The notes beneath the pieces were generated by a model. The model saw only the letters and a list, made by a program, of their open reading frames with translations. It did not search any database and had not been told where the DNA came from. From Collinsella tanakaei (GTDB lineage Bacteria; Actinomycetota; Coriobacteriia; Coriobacteriales; Coriobacteriaceae): 64,000 bases of DNA. A program made the position numbers and the translations under genes. This document shows positions 34,003 to 44,686 of this stretch, in pieces (the first letter of the stretch is position 1; each line of letters opens with the position of its first letter). The stretch is from assembly GCF_016900375.1 (NCBI RefSeq), contig NZ_JACJKB010000012.1:1-64000 (forward strand). Reading direction: 5' to 3'.

Positions 34003-34761
34003 GTGCAGGACTCGTTCTACAACCACGTTAAGTCGGGAGAGAAGAACCTCAACGATCTCGAGGGCAAGATCTTGCGCTACATCGTCTCGCTGCGCGGCGA
34101 CATCGAGCAGGCGACCTCGAAGGGCATCGCGGCGCATTTCTACGTTGCGCCCAACACCATCGTGCGCCTGGCGCATAAACTCGGGTTTACAGGCTTCACC
34201 GAGCTCAAGCATTCGTACCTGCTCTCGCTCGAACGCAACCGCTACACCATCGAGACCATCCCGCTCGACCTGCAGATCATCCAGACCAAGGACCTCGTGC
34301 ACGACATCACGATCAACAAGGTCGTCGACGCCATCGAGCACGCAGGGCACATCGTGTTCTTCTGCTCAGGGTTTTCGAAATACCCCTGCCTCGAGATGGC
34401 TGAGAAGCTCAAGATCATGGGCAAAAACACCGATACGCTCAGCGAGCGCCATGTCATGCGCCACTACGCGGAGCTGCTCGGCCCCGACGACCTCGTGTTC
34501 AGCGTGTCGATCAGCGGCGAGACCGAGGTGTCGATCGACGCGACCTCCATCGCCAAGAGCCGTGGCAGCAAGATCGTCACCATGACGGGTATCTCTAAGA
34601 ACTCGCTGTCCAAGCTCGCCGATATCCCGCTGTTTACCGTCGAGAAGCAGGTCCGTTTCGGCAACATGGACCTCGACAGCCGCCTGATGTTCCACTACGT
34701 GTTCGAGATGATCTTCGAGCGCTTCTTCGAACGCACGCAGCAGGCGGAGATGGAGTCCTGA
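34003..34761 (+). CDS. RpiR-family sugar-phosphate regulator
   Basis: The 252-aa protein has an N-terminal HTH_6 domain (GIAAHFYVAPNTIVRLAHKLGFTGFTELK, about 46-74) and a C-terminal SIS domain for sugar-phosphate sensing (HIVFFCSGFSKYPCLEMAEKL, DLVFSVSISGETEVSIDA, KIVTMTGISKNSLSKLADI). Start is GTG at 34003 with AAAGGTG upstream. Divergent placement from the GH4-PTS operon makes it the probable controller, sensing the phosphorylated disaccharide or its product. Confidence 0.92.
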   Translation: MQDSFYNHVKSGEKNLNDLEGKILRYIVSLRGDIEQATSKGIAAHFYVAPNTIVRLAHKLGFTGFTELKHSYLLSLERNRYTIETIPLDLQIIQTKDLVHDITINKVVDAIEHAGHIVFFCSGFSKYPCLEMAEKLKIMGKNTDTLSERHVMRHYAELLGPDDLVFSVSISGETEVSIDATSIAKSRGSKIVTMTGISKNSLSKLADIPLFTVEKQVRFGNMDLDSRLMFHYVFEMIFERFFERTQQAEMES

Positions 34762-34789
34762 GACAGGCAGCGTGGTTACCCGCCACGTC

Positions 34790-34845
34790 GAACCTATGGG
34801 TTTGGACTGTATGCGCCCCGCCAAACGGTCCAAACCCGTAGGTTC
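34790..34845. repeat. 18-bp inverted repeat after rpiR
   Basis: GAACCTATGGGTTTGGAC pairs with GTCCAAACCCGTAGGTTC with one G-T pair. It resembles the GGGTTTGG core of the repeat at 30557. Confidence 0.85.
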
Positions 34846-34882
34846 GTCCGCCATGTTGCCGTCATCGTCTCTTCGGCAGCGC

Positions 34883-34922
34883 AAAAGGCCGGCGGCCCCG
34901 GATTGTTCCAGGGCCGCCGGCC
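34883..34922 (-). terminator. clpB terminator
   Basis: GGCCGGCGGCCC/GGGCCGCCGGCC (34887-34898 with 34911-34922) is followed by TTTT on the transcribed strand, 32 bp past the clpB stop. Confidence 0.9.
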
Positions 34923-34954
34923 TATCGTGTTAGGCAAGCTGTCTGCCTGCGACG

Positions 34955-37579
<2,625 letters not shown>

Positions 37580-37705
37580 ATACCTCACCTCTCCTGGGGT
37601 GCTGCCGCCCTACGGGGCGGCATTCGTCTGTTCGAGAGGTATTGTTACCGATTTTTGCTGCAGCTATACCGAAATCTAAGTCTCCATATATAAGATTTTC
37701 TAAGC

Positions 37706-37770
37706 GCGACAAGATGGGGCCAGGTACAAACTTGTCGGCGACAAGTTTGAACCCGGCCCCATCTTGTCGC
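37706..37770. repeat. two head-to-head 31-bp CGACAAG palindromes (A1, A2)
   Basis: Two family-A units face each other across a single G, making a 65-bp inverted repeat with two mismatches. The pair lies 10 bp beyond the cyclophilin-like lipoprotein stop codon. Confidence 0.95.
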
Positions 37771-37779
37771 TTTTGGTTG

Positions 37780-38325
37780 CTATGGGAGCGCAAGCGTGAG
37801 TTCCACAGCGCCCGGCCCGAGAGCCTCCTCCCAACCCGCGAGGTCATCCACCCGGGCCAAGCGCGTGTAGCTCCACGCGTTCTCACCATAGAAGCACACG
37901 ATCTGGTCGCCCTGGTACAGAACGATATCGCCGGGAGCAGTCGTGATGCGCTCGTTCTCCGCAGGAAGCGTGAACCCCAAGTCGCCAACTTTCTCGAACC
38001 CTGCGTAATCGTCCAAGCCGACCGTCAGCGGCCCGTCTGCGAGCATCTCGGCGAGCCTCGACGACGCCGCGCTGTCTGCGAGCGTCGCCGCGAATGGCGC
38101 GCCGTTGACCGTCTCCGTAATCTGCACGGCTTCTCCTTTCGTACCGGCGTTCACCCCAACGTCCACCATGCTCCCGCATGCAACGGCACCCACCGCATCC
38201 GGCGGGCCTTCCATCAACGGCGCCCCCGAATCGCGGCATCCGACCAGACCGGATACAACGAGAGCGAGCATCACGGCGAGAGTCCCGCGGACGAGCGCCG
38301 ACGAGACGGCCCGATGGCGTCTCAT
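37780..38325 (-). CDS. lipoprotein with cyclophilin-like domain
   Basis: The 181-aa product has a signal peptide and lipobox VGC (about residue 30). Residues about 68-180 form a cyclophilin-like domain of the Cyclophil_like2 type: VQITETVNGAPFAATLADSAAS, a LTVGLDDYAGFEKVGDLGF segment, GDIVLYQGDQIVCFYG, YTRLARVDD and ELTLALP. These small beta-barrels lack isomerase residues and have no settled role. It starts 4 bp after the upstream hydrolase gene ends, so the two are one operon. Two more such domains occur at 54375 and 58049. Confidence 0.8.
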   Translation of the reverse strand: MRRHRAVSSALVRGTLAVMLALVVSGLVGCRDSGAPLMEGPPDAVGAVACGSMVDVGVNAGTKGEAVQITETVNGAPFAATLADSAASSRLAEMLADGPLTVGLDDYAGFEKVGDLGFTLPAENERITTAPGDIVLYQGDQIVCFYGENAWSYTRLARVDDLAGWEEALGPGAVELTLALP

Positions 38326-38328
38326 CGC

Positions 38329-39318
38329 CTAGACCAGGTGCTTCGCAAAGAACGCCTGGAGCTTGTCCCACGGGATGGCGTTCTTGCTGCCGCCGTCGTA
38401 GAGGTCGGTGTGCACGGCGCCCGGCACGAGCACGAGCTCCTTGTTATCGCCCTTGAGCTGAGCGAACGCATCCTTGCCCATGTAGCAGGAGTGCGCGGCG
38501 TCGCCATGGAGCACCATGACGGCGGTCTCGATCTCGTCCGCGTAGGCGAGGATCGGCTGGTTCAGGAAGCTTTGCGTGCCGATGACGTTCCAGCCCTCGT
38601 TGGAGTTGAGCGAGCGAGGATGGTAGCCGCGCGGCGTCTTGTAGTAGTCGTGGTAATCGCGGACGTACCATGGCGCGTCCTCGGGCAGCGGGTCGACGAC
38701 GCCGCCGGCGCGATCATAGATGCCCGCCGCGTAATCGTGCGTCCGCTGATCGGCGAGAGCGCGGCGCTGGGCCTGGCGGGCCTCCGCGCTATCGGCCTCG
38801 TCGAAATAGCCCTTCGCGCTGATGCGCGCCATGTCGTACATCGTGACCGCGGCCGTCGCCTTGATGCGCGGATCGAGCGCCGCGGCATTGATCGACAGGC
38901 CGCCCCAGCCGCAGATGCCGATGATGCCCACGCGCTCGGGGTCGACATCGTCGCGGCAGGAGAGGTAGTCCACGGCTGCAAGGAAATCCTCGGTGTTGAT
39001 GTCGGGCGACGCCATGTAGCGCGGCTCCCCGCCCGACTCGCCGGTGAACGACGGGTCGAAGGCGATGGCGAGGAAACCTCGCTCGGCCATGGTCTGGGCG
39101 TATAGGCCGGCGCACTGCTCCTTCACGGCGCCGAAGGGCCCGCACACAGCGATAGCGGCGAGCTTCGCGTCTGCCGGCGCGTCCTTCGGCTTGTAGAGAT
39201 CTGCCGCCAGCGTGATGCCGTAGCGGTTATGGAACGTCACCTTGTTGTGTTCAACGAGCTCCGACTTCGGAAATGTCTTGTCCCATTCCTGCGTAAACGT
39301 GAGTTCTACGTTGTGCAT
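38329..39318 (-). CDS. alpha/beta hydrolase, dienelactone-hydrolase-like
   Basis: The 329-aa protein has the alpha/beta-hydrolase fold. The nucleophile elbow is GIIGICGWGGLS, with Cys in place of Ser as in dienelactone hydrolases. The likely acid and histidine lie in TAVMVLHGDAAHSCY and VPGAVHTDLYDGG. Related proteins include E. coli YcjY. The ATG at 39318 has AAAGGGG 5 nt upstream. Partnering with a cyclophilin-like lipoprotein is typical of accessory redox/hydrolase clusters; the substrate is unknown. Confidence 0.85.
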   Translation of the reverse strand: MHNVELTFTQEWDKTFPKSELVEHNKVTFHNRYGITLAADLYKPKDAPADAKLAAIAVCGPFGAVKEQCAGLYAQTMAERGFLAIAFDPSFTGESGGEPRYMASPDINTEDFLAAVDYLSCRDDVDPERVGIIGICGWGGLSINAAALDPRIKATAAVTMYDMARISAKGYFDEADSAEARQAQRRALADQRTHDYAAGIYDRAGGVVDPLPEDAPWYVRDYHDYYKTPRGYHPRSLNSNEGWNVIGTQSFLNQPILAYADEIETAVMVLHGDAAHSCYMGKDAFAQLKGDNKELVLVPGAVHTDLYDGGSKNAIPWDKLQAFFAKHLV

Positions 39319-39445
39319 ATGCGCCCCTTTCTGACGGCCATATTTCCCACCTCTATTGTCAGAGCGCATCAATGCCATTTCAAATACCTATGTTTAATGC
39401 CTTTTCATGCAAATATCGTATAGATACTGCCCAGGAAACATAAAC

Positions 39446-39476
39446 CGACAAGTTTGTACCTGGCCCCAACTTGTCG
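39446..39476. repeat. 31-bp CGACAAG palindrome (A3)
   Basis: CGACAAGTTTGTACC... pairs at its ends with ...CCAACTTGTCG. It lies in the divergent gap between the hydrolase and the Ca-loop protein. Confidence 0.9.
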
Positions 39477-39575
39477 CAAGGATATGCCCCTCCCGTTCGT
39501 GTTTATGGTGAAGGGCAGCCGGCAGCTCGAGCACAGAACAACGGCGCACGCATCGATCGGAAAGGACGGCAGAAC

Positions 39576-40004
39576 ATGCAGAAGCATACGAAACTCACCG
39601 TTTTGGCAACATTGGGAGCCGTGGCGCTGGGAGCGACGCTCATCGGAGCCGTTCCCGCATTGGCCGCAGGCAATGGCAACGGTTATGGGCGCGAGAGCCT
39701 ACAGGCGGAGCTCAGCCAGACGACCGACATCGGGTCGCGCGGCTGTGCGAGCTTCGTTGACGTGAACGGCGACGGCATCTGCGACAACTACGAATCCGGC
39801 GCAGGCAATGGCGCGGGGTACATCGATGCCGACGGCGACGGCATTTGCGACAACTACGGAACCGGCGCAGGGCGCGGCAACGGAGACGGATACGTCGACG
39901 CCGACGGCGACGGGGTCTGCGACAACTACGGAACCGGTGCAGGCGGCGGGCATCACGGTCGCCACGGCGGCCGCCATCACGGTGGCGGGCGCGGTCACTG
40001 CTAG
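39576..40004 (+). CDS. secreted protein with three EF-hand-like loops and His tail
   Basis: The 142-aa protein has a signal peptide (about 1-31, ending VPALAAG). Three near-identical repeats DVNGDGICDNY, DADGDGICDNY and DADGDGVCDNY follow, each resembling a calcium-binding EF-hand/dockerin loop with one Cys, separated by Gly/Asn-rich spacers. The C-terminus is a Gly-His-Arg tail ending in Cys. The ATG at 39576 has AAAGGA 9 nt upstream. It precedes an ECF sigma / RsgI-like pair that may control it. Calcium or other metal binding outside the cell is inferred. Confidence 0.8.
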   Translation: MQKHTKLTVLATLGAVALGATLIGAVPALAAGNGNGYGRESLQAELSQTTDIGSRGCASFVDVNGDGICDNYESGAGNGAGYIDADGDGICDNYGTGAGRGNGDGYVDADGDGVCDNYGTGAGGGHHGRHGGRHHGGGRGHC

Positions 40005-40216
40005 ATCGCACGCGTCCCATACTGCGGCAGGCGCCGCCAAGCGGGTGGAGTGATCGCCTCCGGGACGCGCAACGCGGTCACATAGTACTATCAGGACAGT
40101 TTTGCCTTCTGCGGAAGCCTCAATCCGGTCGAATAGTACCGAATGCCCGGCCTGCGCAGCCCAAAGCTGCAGCCAGAAAGACGCATCCTGCGAGCGCAAC
40201 AGGAAAGGAGCGGCAC

Positions 40217-40705
40217 ATGCGCCCAGCCAGCGACATCGAGCAGGCAATCAGCGCATACGGCGACGCCGTCTGGCGCGCATGCCTGCTCTACCTCGCGGAA
40301 GCAGATGCAGAAGATGTCTTCCAGGACGTCTTTCTCAAATATGCCCTGCACGACGCTCCGTTCAATAGTTATGCGCACAAAAAGGCATGGCTGCTGCGCG
40401 TCGCCATCAACGCCTGCAAGGATGTTCTCAAAAGCGCGCGCAGGCGAAACGAATCGGTCGAGGAACTCGCCGATGCGGGGCGCGAGGGAGAGCTCGGCGC
40501 CGGGAGCGACCAGGCGACACTCGGTCTGCACGCGATTCTCGACGCCATGGATGCATTGGGCGACCCGCCGAAAACGCAACTGTACCTGGCTCTTTACGAG
40601 GGCTACACCGCACGTGAAATCTCTCAGATGACCGGCATGCCGGAGGGCACCGTGTACTCGTGGATCTCGCGCGGCAAGAAGCAGCTGAGGGAGGCCCTGC
40701 AATGA
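40217..40705 (+). CDS. ECF-type RNA polymerase sigma factor
   Basis: The 162-aa protein has sigma region 2 (AYGDAVWRACLLYLAEADAEDVFQDVFLKYA, AWLLRVAINACKDVLKS) and region 4 (LGDPPKTQLYLALYEGYTAREISQMTGMPEGTVYSWISRGKKQLREAL). The start has AAAGGAG 7 nt upstream. Its stop codon overlaps the anti-sigma start as ATGA, so the two are co-translated. The adjacent RsgI-like protein would hold it inactive at the membrane until a cell-surface signal. Confidence 0.93.
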   Translation: MRPASDIEQAISAYGDAVWRACLLYLAEADAEDVFQDVFLKYALHDAPFNSYAHKKAWLLRVAINACKDVLKSARRRNESVEELADAGREGELGAGSDQATLGLHAILDAMDALGDPPKTQLYLALYEGYTAREISQMTGMPEGTVYSWISRGKKQLREALQ

Positions 40706-41610
40706 CCGACAAGCTTGAGCAGCGGATGCATGAGGCCTTCGACCAGGAGCATATGCCCGCCGGCCTCGCCGAGCGCACGCTCGCGCGGATTGAGGAGGAG
40801 CGGCAGGCGGGGGCAGCGAATGGACCGGCGGACAGCCTCCCCCACGCCGAGGAGCCATCGCTTTCCGTCGTCGACGGCAAGACCTCTCGCCGCACCGCGC
40901 GCAGGCATCGCCGCACGCCGCTCGTCGCAGCCCTTGCCGCCTGCCTCGTTCTTGTGGCGCTCGGCGTCGGCGGCGTTGCGTGGGCATGGCAGCCCTACGC
41001 CTACGTGGCCATCGACGTGAACCCCTCCATAGAGCTGGGCATCAACCGCTTCGACCGCGTGGCGAGCACGCGTTCCTACAACGACGACGGCGCCGAGCTG
41101 CTCGAGAAGGCGGACGTCGACGGCATGGTCTACGAGGATGCCATGGACGCGCTGGAGGAGCATCTGCAGGACTATCTCGCCACGGGCGCCGTCGTGCAGA
41201 TGACCGTGATCTGCGACGACGAGGCGGAAGCAGCGACGCTGGAGACCGTGGGCACGCGCTGCCTCGACGCCTCGGGAGCCGGCCAGGTGCACTGCTCGCA
41301 TGCAAGCGAGGAGGAGCATCACGCGGCCTCGAGCGCCGGCGTCGGCATCGGCAAGTACCGCGTGTGGCAGCAACTCGCCGACGCGGGCGTCGACATCACG
41401 GTGGATGAAGCGGCAAACATGACCATGCGCGAGCTACTCGATATGGCGGGCGAAAATGACGTCAGCGTCTCTGGCCACGAGCAACGTGAGGCCGGGCATC
41501 ACGGAGAGGGTGCGGTATCGACAAGCAGCGGCACCGCGACGCAGGAAGGCGCGGAGTCAGGTCACCGCCGCGCCCAGAACGGACAGCACGGCGGCCGCCA
41601 CCACGAGTAG
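40702..41610 (+). CDS. RsgI-like membrane anti-sigma factor
   Basis: The 302-aa protein has a cytoplasmic N-terminus of about 80 residues, one membrane span (about 72-93) and an outside RsgI-type domain that begins AYVAIDVNPSIELGINRFDRV. Its C-terminal 80 residues are His/Glu/Gln-rich and disordered (HEQREAGHHGEG... ending HGGRHHE), a possible metal-binding tail. In clostridial RsgI/SigI systems the outer region senses polysaccharide; here no carbohydrate module is visible. It overlaps the sigma gene by 4 bp. Confidence 0.85.
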   Translation: MTDKLEQRMHEAFDQEHMPAGLAERTLARIEEERQAGAANGPADSLPHAEEPSLSVVDGKTSRRTARRHRRTPLVAALAACLVLVALGVGGVAWAWQPYAYVAIDVNPSIELGINRFDRVASTRSYNDDGAELLEKADVDGMVYEDAMDALEEHLQDYLATGAVVQMTVICDDEAEAATLETVGTRCLDASGAGQVHCSHASEEEHHAASSAGVGIGKYRVWQQLADAGVDITVDEAANMTMRELLDMAGENDVSVSGHEQREAGHHGEGAVSTSSGTATQEGAESGHRRAQNGQHGGRHHE

Positions 41611-41638
41611 CAGTCGCCGCGCCGCCTGCGCCCGCGTC

Positions 41639-41671
41639 TGTCCTTTTTCAGGACGGAGATGTTTTGGGACA
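41639..41671. repeat. 33-bp TGTCC...GGACA unit (C family)
   Basis: The unit TGTCCTTTTTCAGGACGGAG... matches the outer 33 bp of both arms of the 10803-11008 palindrome with about three differences. It lies between the convergent anti-sigma and ABC-transporter genes. Confidence 0.85.
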
Positions 41672-41696
41672 TTAAGCGGGAGCCGAGTCCGCACAC

Positions 41697-42530
41697 TTAC
41701 GCCTCGGTGATGTCGATGCCGAAGAACTCGTTCGAGAGCTCGGGAAGCGTGCCGTTCTCGCGCAGGGTGACGATGGCGTCGTTCATGGCCGTGAGCAGGC
41801 TCGCCGTAGCGGCCTCTTTGCGCAGCGGGAAAGCGACGTGCGTGGGCTCGTCGTTCTCGGCCGCAATCTTGAGATTCGCCTCTGGATGTTGGTTCATGTA
41901 GTCGTAGAACACGACCTCGTCGTTGAGCGTCGCGTCGATACGACCGCTCTCGAGCAACTGGATGGTCTGGTTAAAATCGTCCACGCCCGTGTTTGTGGCG
42001 CCATGGCTTTCAGCCAAGATGGCATAGCTGGAGCCCAGCGTGTTCGCCGTGGTCTTGCCCGCAAGGTCGTCCATTCTGGCAATGTCGGAATCGGCGGTTG
42101 TGATCACCACGATACGGTTGTACGCATACGGCTCGGTGAAGTCGTACTTCTCCTCGCGCTCCTCAGTGACCGACACGCCGTTGGCCATGGTGTCGTAGCG
42201 GCCCGAGTCGATGCCCGCGAGCAGGCCGTCCCACTCGCCCTCAGCGAACTCCGCCTCGACGCCGAGCTCTGCCGCGATGGCGCGGGCGACCTCGATGTCG
42301 TAGCCGGTGAGGTCGCCGGCCTCGTTATGGAAGGTCCACGGGCTCCACGTGCCCTCGGTGGCGAACACCATGCTGCCGCGGTCCTGGATCTGGGCGAGCA
42401 GGTCATCGCCCGCTTCCGACGCACTGCCCGCCGTCGCGTCGCCTGCGCCGCCGCAGCCCGTCAGCCCCAGCGCGGCCGCACCCGCAACCGCCGTCAGGAA
42501 TCCGCGACGGGAAATCTGCTTGTTCATCAT
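41697..42530 (-). CDS. ABC transporter amino-acid-binding lipoprotein
   Basis: The 277-aa protein has a twin-Arg-like signal with lipobox (SRRGFLTAVAGAAALGLTGC). The binding domain is SBP_bac_3: GSMVFATEGTWSPWTFHNEAGDLTGYDIEVARAIA, WDGLLAGIDSGRYDTMANGVSVTEEREEKYDFTEPYAY and LLESGRIDATLNDEVV, the pattern of polar amino acid and cystine receptors (FliY/TcyA type). The ATG at 42530 has AAAGGA upstream. It is last in the operon, separated from the ATPase gene by a 139-bp palindrome that may set different expression levels. Confidence 0.92.
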   Translation of the reverse strand: MMNKQISRRGFLTAVAGAAALGLTGCGGAGDATAGSASEAGDDLLAQIQDRGSMVFATEGTWSPWTFHNEAGDLTGYDIEVARAIAAELGVEAEFAEGEWDGLLAGIDSGRYDTMANGVSVTEEREEKYDFTEPYAYNRIVVITTADSDIARMDDLAGKTTANTLGSSYAILAESHGATNTGVDDFNQTIQLLESGRIDATLNDEVVFYDYMNQHPEANLKIAAENDEPTHVAFPLRKEAATASLLTAMNDAIVTLRENGTLPELSNEFFGIDITEA

Positions 42531-42600
42531 AGTTTCAGTCCTTTCTGGAATGGTTGTCCCTGTGCTGGAGGTCACCGTGCGCGCCAAGCCCGGCGGATCT

Positions 42601-42739
42601 GCAAAAAGTCGGGGCTTTGGACGGTTTTTTGCGCCCTGGGCGACATTCACGCCTTTTCTACCTGCATGTTTACCAAGGTAGAACGCCTGCTTGTCTGGAC
42701 CCGGCGCTAAAAACCCGTCCAAAGCCCCGACTTTTTGGC
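42601..42739. repeat. 139-bp palindrome inside the ABC operon
   Basis: Outer arms 42601-42635 and 42703-42739 (AAAAAGTCGGGGCTTTGGAC and inverse) pair almost perfectly, and the interior continues as a looser palindrome down to CTACCT/AGGTAG. It fills the gap between the ATPase and binding-protein genes. Confidence 0.9.
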
Positions 42740-42792
42740 AAGCGGCGGGCGCAGCCGCCCGTACTCGGCCCGTTGCGCCCGCGGGCTCGCCC

Positions 42793-43542
42793 TCACCGAT
42801 CGGCGATGGTGTTCAGGAAGGTGCGAACGCGATCGTTAGCGGGATGGTCGAAGAACTCGTGTGCCGGAGCCGAAGCCACCACGGCGCCGTCTTCCATAAA
42901 GACCACGCGATCGGCGACGTTTTTCGCGAAAGACATCTCGTGCGTGACCACGAGCATGGTCATGCCGTCTTCTGCCAGCTGGCGCATGGAACCCAGCACC
43001 TCGACGGTCAGCTCGGGATCGAGTGCGCTTGTGGGCTCGTCGAAGTAGATGATCTCCGGATCGGTCGCCATAGCGCGGGCGATCGCCACGCGCTGCTGCT
43101 GACCACCGGAAAGCTGCGCCGGGTAAGCGTCGGCGCGATCCGCCATGCCGACGCGCGCCAGGCAGCGGCGGGCGATATCCTCAGCCTGCGCTTTCGGCAT
43201 CTTGCGCGCCACGACCAACCCTTCCGTCACATTGCCCAGCACCGTCCGGTTGCGAAACAGGTTGTAGTTCTGGAACACGAAAGCGGTCCTGCGACGAACC
43301 GCCGCCATCTCGCGCTTGGTCGCCCGTGCAAGGTCGTAGCGCTCGCCGCCAAGCTCAAGCACGCCCGCATCCGCGCGCTCAAGGAAGTTCGCGCAGCGCA
43401 GCAGCGTCGTCTTGCCGGAGCCCGACGGGCCCAAAATGGCCACGACCTCGCCGCGGCGCACGGTCAGGTCGATGCCGTGCAGCACCTCGGCGCCGCCGAA
43501 CGTCTTGCGCACGCCCTCAAGGCGCAGCATCTCATCTGCCAT
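42793..43542 (-). CDS. ABC transporter ATP-binding protein, polar amino acid type
   Basis: The 249-aa ATPase has Walker A GPSGSGKTTLL (near 36), Q-loop VFQNYNLFRNRTVLGNV, the signature LSGGQQQRVAIARAMA, Walker B IIYFDEPTSALD and the switch His in VVTHEM. It is of the GlnQ/TcyC class. It begins 4 bp after the permease gene ends. Confidence 0.95.
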   Translation of the reverse strand: MADEMLRLEGVRKTFGGAEVLHGIDLTVRRGEVVAILGPSGSGKTTLLRCANFLERADAGVLELGGERYDLARATKREMAAVRRRTAFVFQNYNLFRNRTVLGNVTEGLVVARKMPKAQAEDIARRCLARVGMADRADAYPAQLSGGQQQRVAIARAMATDPEIIYFDEPTSALDPELTVEVLGSMRQLAEDGMTMLVVTHEMSFAKNVADRVVFMEDGAVVASAPAHEFFDHPANDRVRTFLNTIADR

Positions 43543-43545
43543 CGG

Positions 43546-44220
43546 CTATCCCCTCTCCATGCCAAACGACGCGAGCCGCTTCTCGCCGATACCCTGCAGC
43601 CAGGTGAGTACCGTGGAAAACAGCAGATAGATAGCTGCAACCTCCAGGTACAGCGGCAGCGCCTCGTACGTGCGCGACACGATCTGCTGCGTTGCCATGA
43701 GCATCTCGAGCACGGTGATGTTCGCGGCGAGCGAGGTGTCCTTCACGAGCGCGATGAGCTCGTTGGAAAGCGGCGGGAAGGCGGCACGCAACGCCTGCGG
43801 CAGCAAAATGCGGCGCATGATCTGCATGTAGCTCATACCCACGCAATAGCCCGCCTCGAGCTGTCCCGCCGGTACCGACTCGAGCGCACCGCGGATGGTC
43901 TCGGCCGAATAGGCGCCCGTGTTGATGGAGAACACGATGATGGCGGTCGGGAACGGGTCGAGCACGATGCCGAAATCGGGCAGACCATAGAACACCACGT
44001 AGAGCTGGACCAGCAGCGGCGTACCGCGGACGATCCAGATGTAGAAGCGCGCAATCTGCGTGAGCACGGGAACCTTCGCGTACTGAACGAGCGCCACCGC
44101 GATAGCGATCACGAGCGCGATGGCGAACGAGATGAGCGCCAGCGGTATCGTTGCGGTCAGACCCGGAATCAGGATCTTCGAAAACGAGTCGAGCAGAATC
44201 TCCGCGACGCGGTCACTCAT
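43546..44220 (-). CDS. ABC transporter permease, polar amino acid type
   Basis: The 224-aa permease has about five spans and the HisMQ-type signature with EAA loop around AEAGYCVGMSYMQIMRRILLPQALRAAFPPL, plus FYIWIVRGTPLLVQLYVVFYGLP. The ATG at 44220 has AGGGGG 6 nt upstream and overlaps the stop of the Cys-rich small gene by 8 bp, so it is probably translated by coupling to that gene. Confidence 0.93.
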   Translation of the reverse strand: MSDRVAEILLDSFSKILIPGLTATIPLALISFAIALVIAIAVALVQYAKVPVLTQIARFYIWIVRGTPLLVQLYVVFYGLPDFGIVLDPFPTAIIVFSINTGAYSAETIRGALESVPAGQLEAGYCVGMSYMQIMRRILLPQALRAAFPPLSNELIALVKDTSLAANITVLEMLMATQQIVSRTYEALPLYLEVAAIYLLFSTVLTWLQGIGEKRLASFGMERG

Positions 44221-44482
44221 GGGCATCCCCCTTCCCATCGCAGGCGGATGCCTCGCGCGAAACGCATTCGCAGCTCACGCGATGGAGCATGTGGTCGATG
44301 GCGTCGATGCCGCGCTGGCTGGCATGCATCTCGTCAAGCAGGCGCTGGCGCTCGCCGAGCAGCACGCGCTTGGTCTCGCGAACGCGGCCCTCCTCGCACG
44401 AGCAGCGCGCCTTCGCGGCACGCGCCTCGTCACAGGCGCAATCGCAAAGACAGCGTTCGAGGTCTTCGCTCAAATCACCCAT
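44213..44482 (-). CDS. small cysteine-rich protein leading the ABC operon
   Basis: The 89-aa product has nine Cys (residues 11, 13, 15, 17, 27, 29, 71, 73, 81), mostly in CxC pairs at the two ends, around a helical Arg/Glu-rich centre. AAAGGAG lies 6 nt before the ATG. It overlaps the permease start by 8 bp. It may bind metal, or act as a cysteine-supply sensor through its Cys codons for the downstream transporter; both are inference. No family is recognised. Confidence 0.75.
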   Translation of the reverse strand: MGDLSEDLERCLCDCACDEARAAKARCSCEEGRVRETKRVLLGERQRLLDEMHASQRGIDAIDHMLHRVSCECVSREASACDGKGDAHE

Positions 44483-44569
44483 AGCAATCTCCTTTCGAAG
44501 CCTATGGTAGATCGTCGCGATACCCATGTAAAAGACCTATATCCTATAGCTAGATATACCTTGCAAGCA

Positions 44570-44600
44570 TGAAAGAAAGGGGACAGGCCCCAAACTTTCA
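44570..44600. repeat. 31-bp TGAAAG-family palindrome (B2)
   Basis: TGAAAGAAAGGGGACAGGCC... pairs with ...CCAAACTTTCA. With B3 (44656) it forms a 36-bp imperfect inverted repeat around a terminator hairpin. Confidence 0.9.
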
Positions 44601-44608
44601 TGCAGAAA

Positions 44609-44642
44609 GAGCCCCTCCAGTCTTTCGCGATCGGAGGGGCTC
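44609..44642 (-). terminator. hairpin downstream of the LPXTG gene
   Basis: GAGCCCCTCC (44609-44618) pairs with GGAGGGGCTC (44633-44642), and on the transcribed strand is followed by TTTCTGC. It is enclosed by the B2 and B3 palindromes. Confidence 0.65.
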
Positions 44643-44655
44643 CCGGCATGTGGCG

Positions 44656-44686
44656 TGAAAGCTTGGGACCTGTCCCCTAACTTTCA
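44656..44686. repeat. 31-bp TGAAAG-family palindrome overlapping a stop codon (B3)
   Basis: TGAAAGCTTGGGACC... to ...CCTAACTTTCA ends exactly with the complement of the LPXTG gene's TGA stop (44684-44686). Confidence 0.9.

Noticed and set aside
37580-37705. HspR (HAIR) or CIRCE element before clpB
   Set aside because: No CTTGAGT-N7-ACTCAAG or TTAGCACTC-N9-GAGTGCTAA pattern is present in the upstream region.
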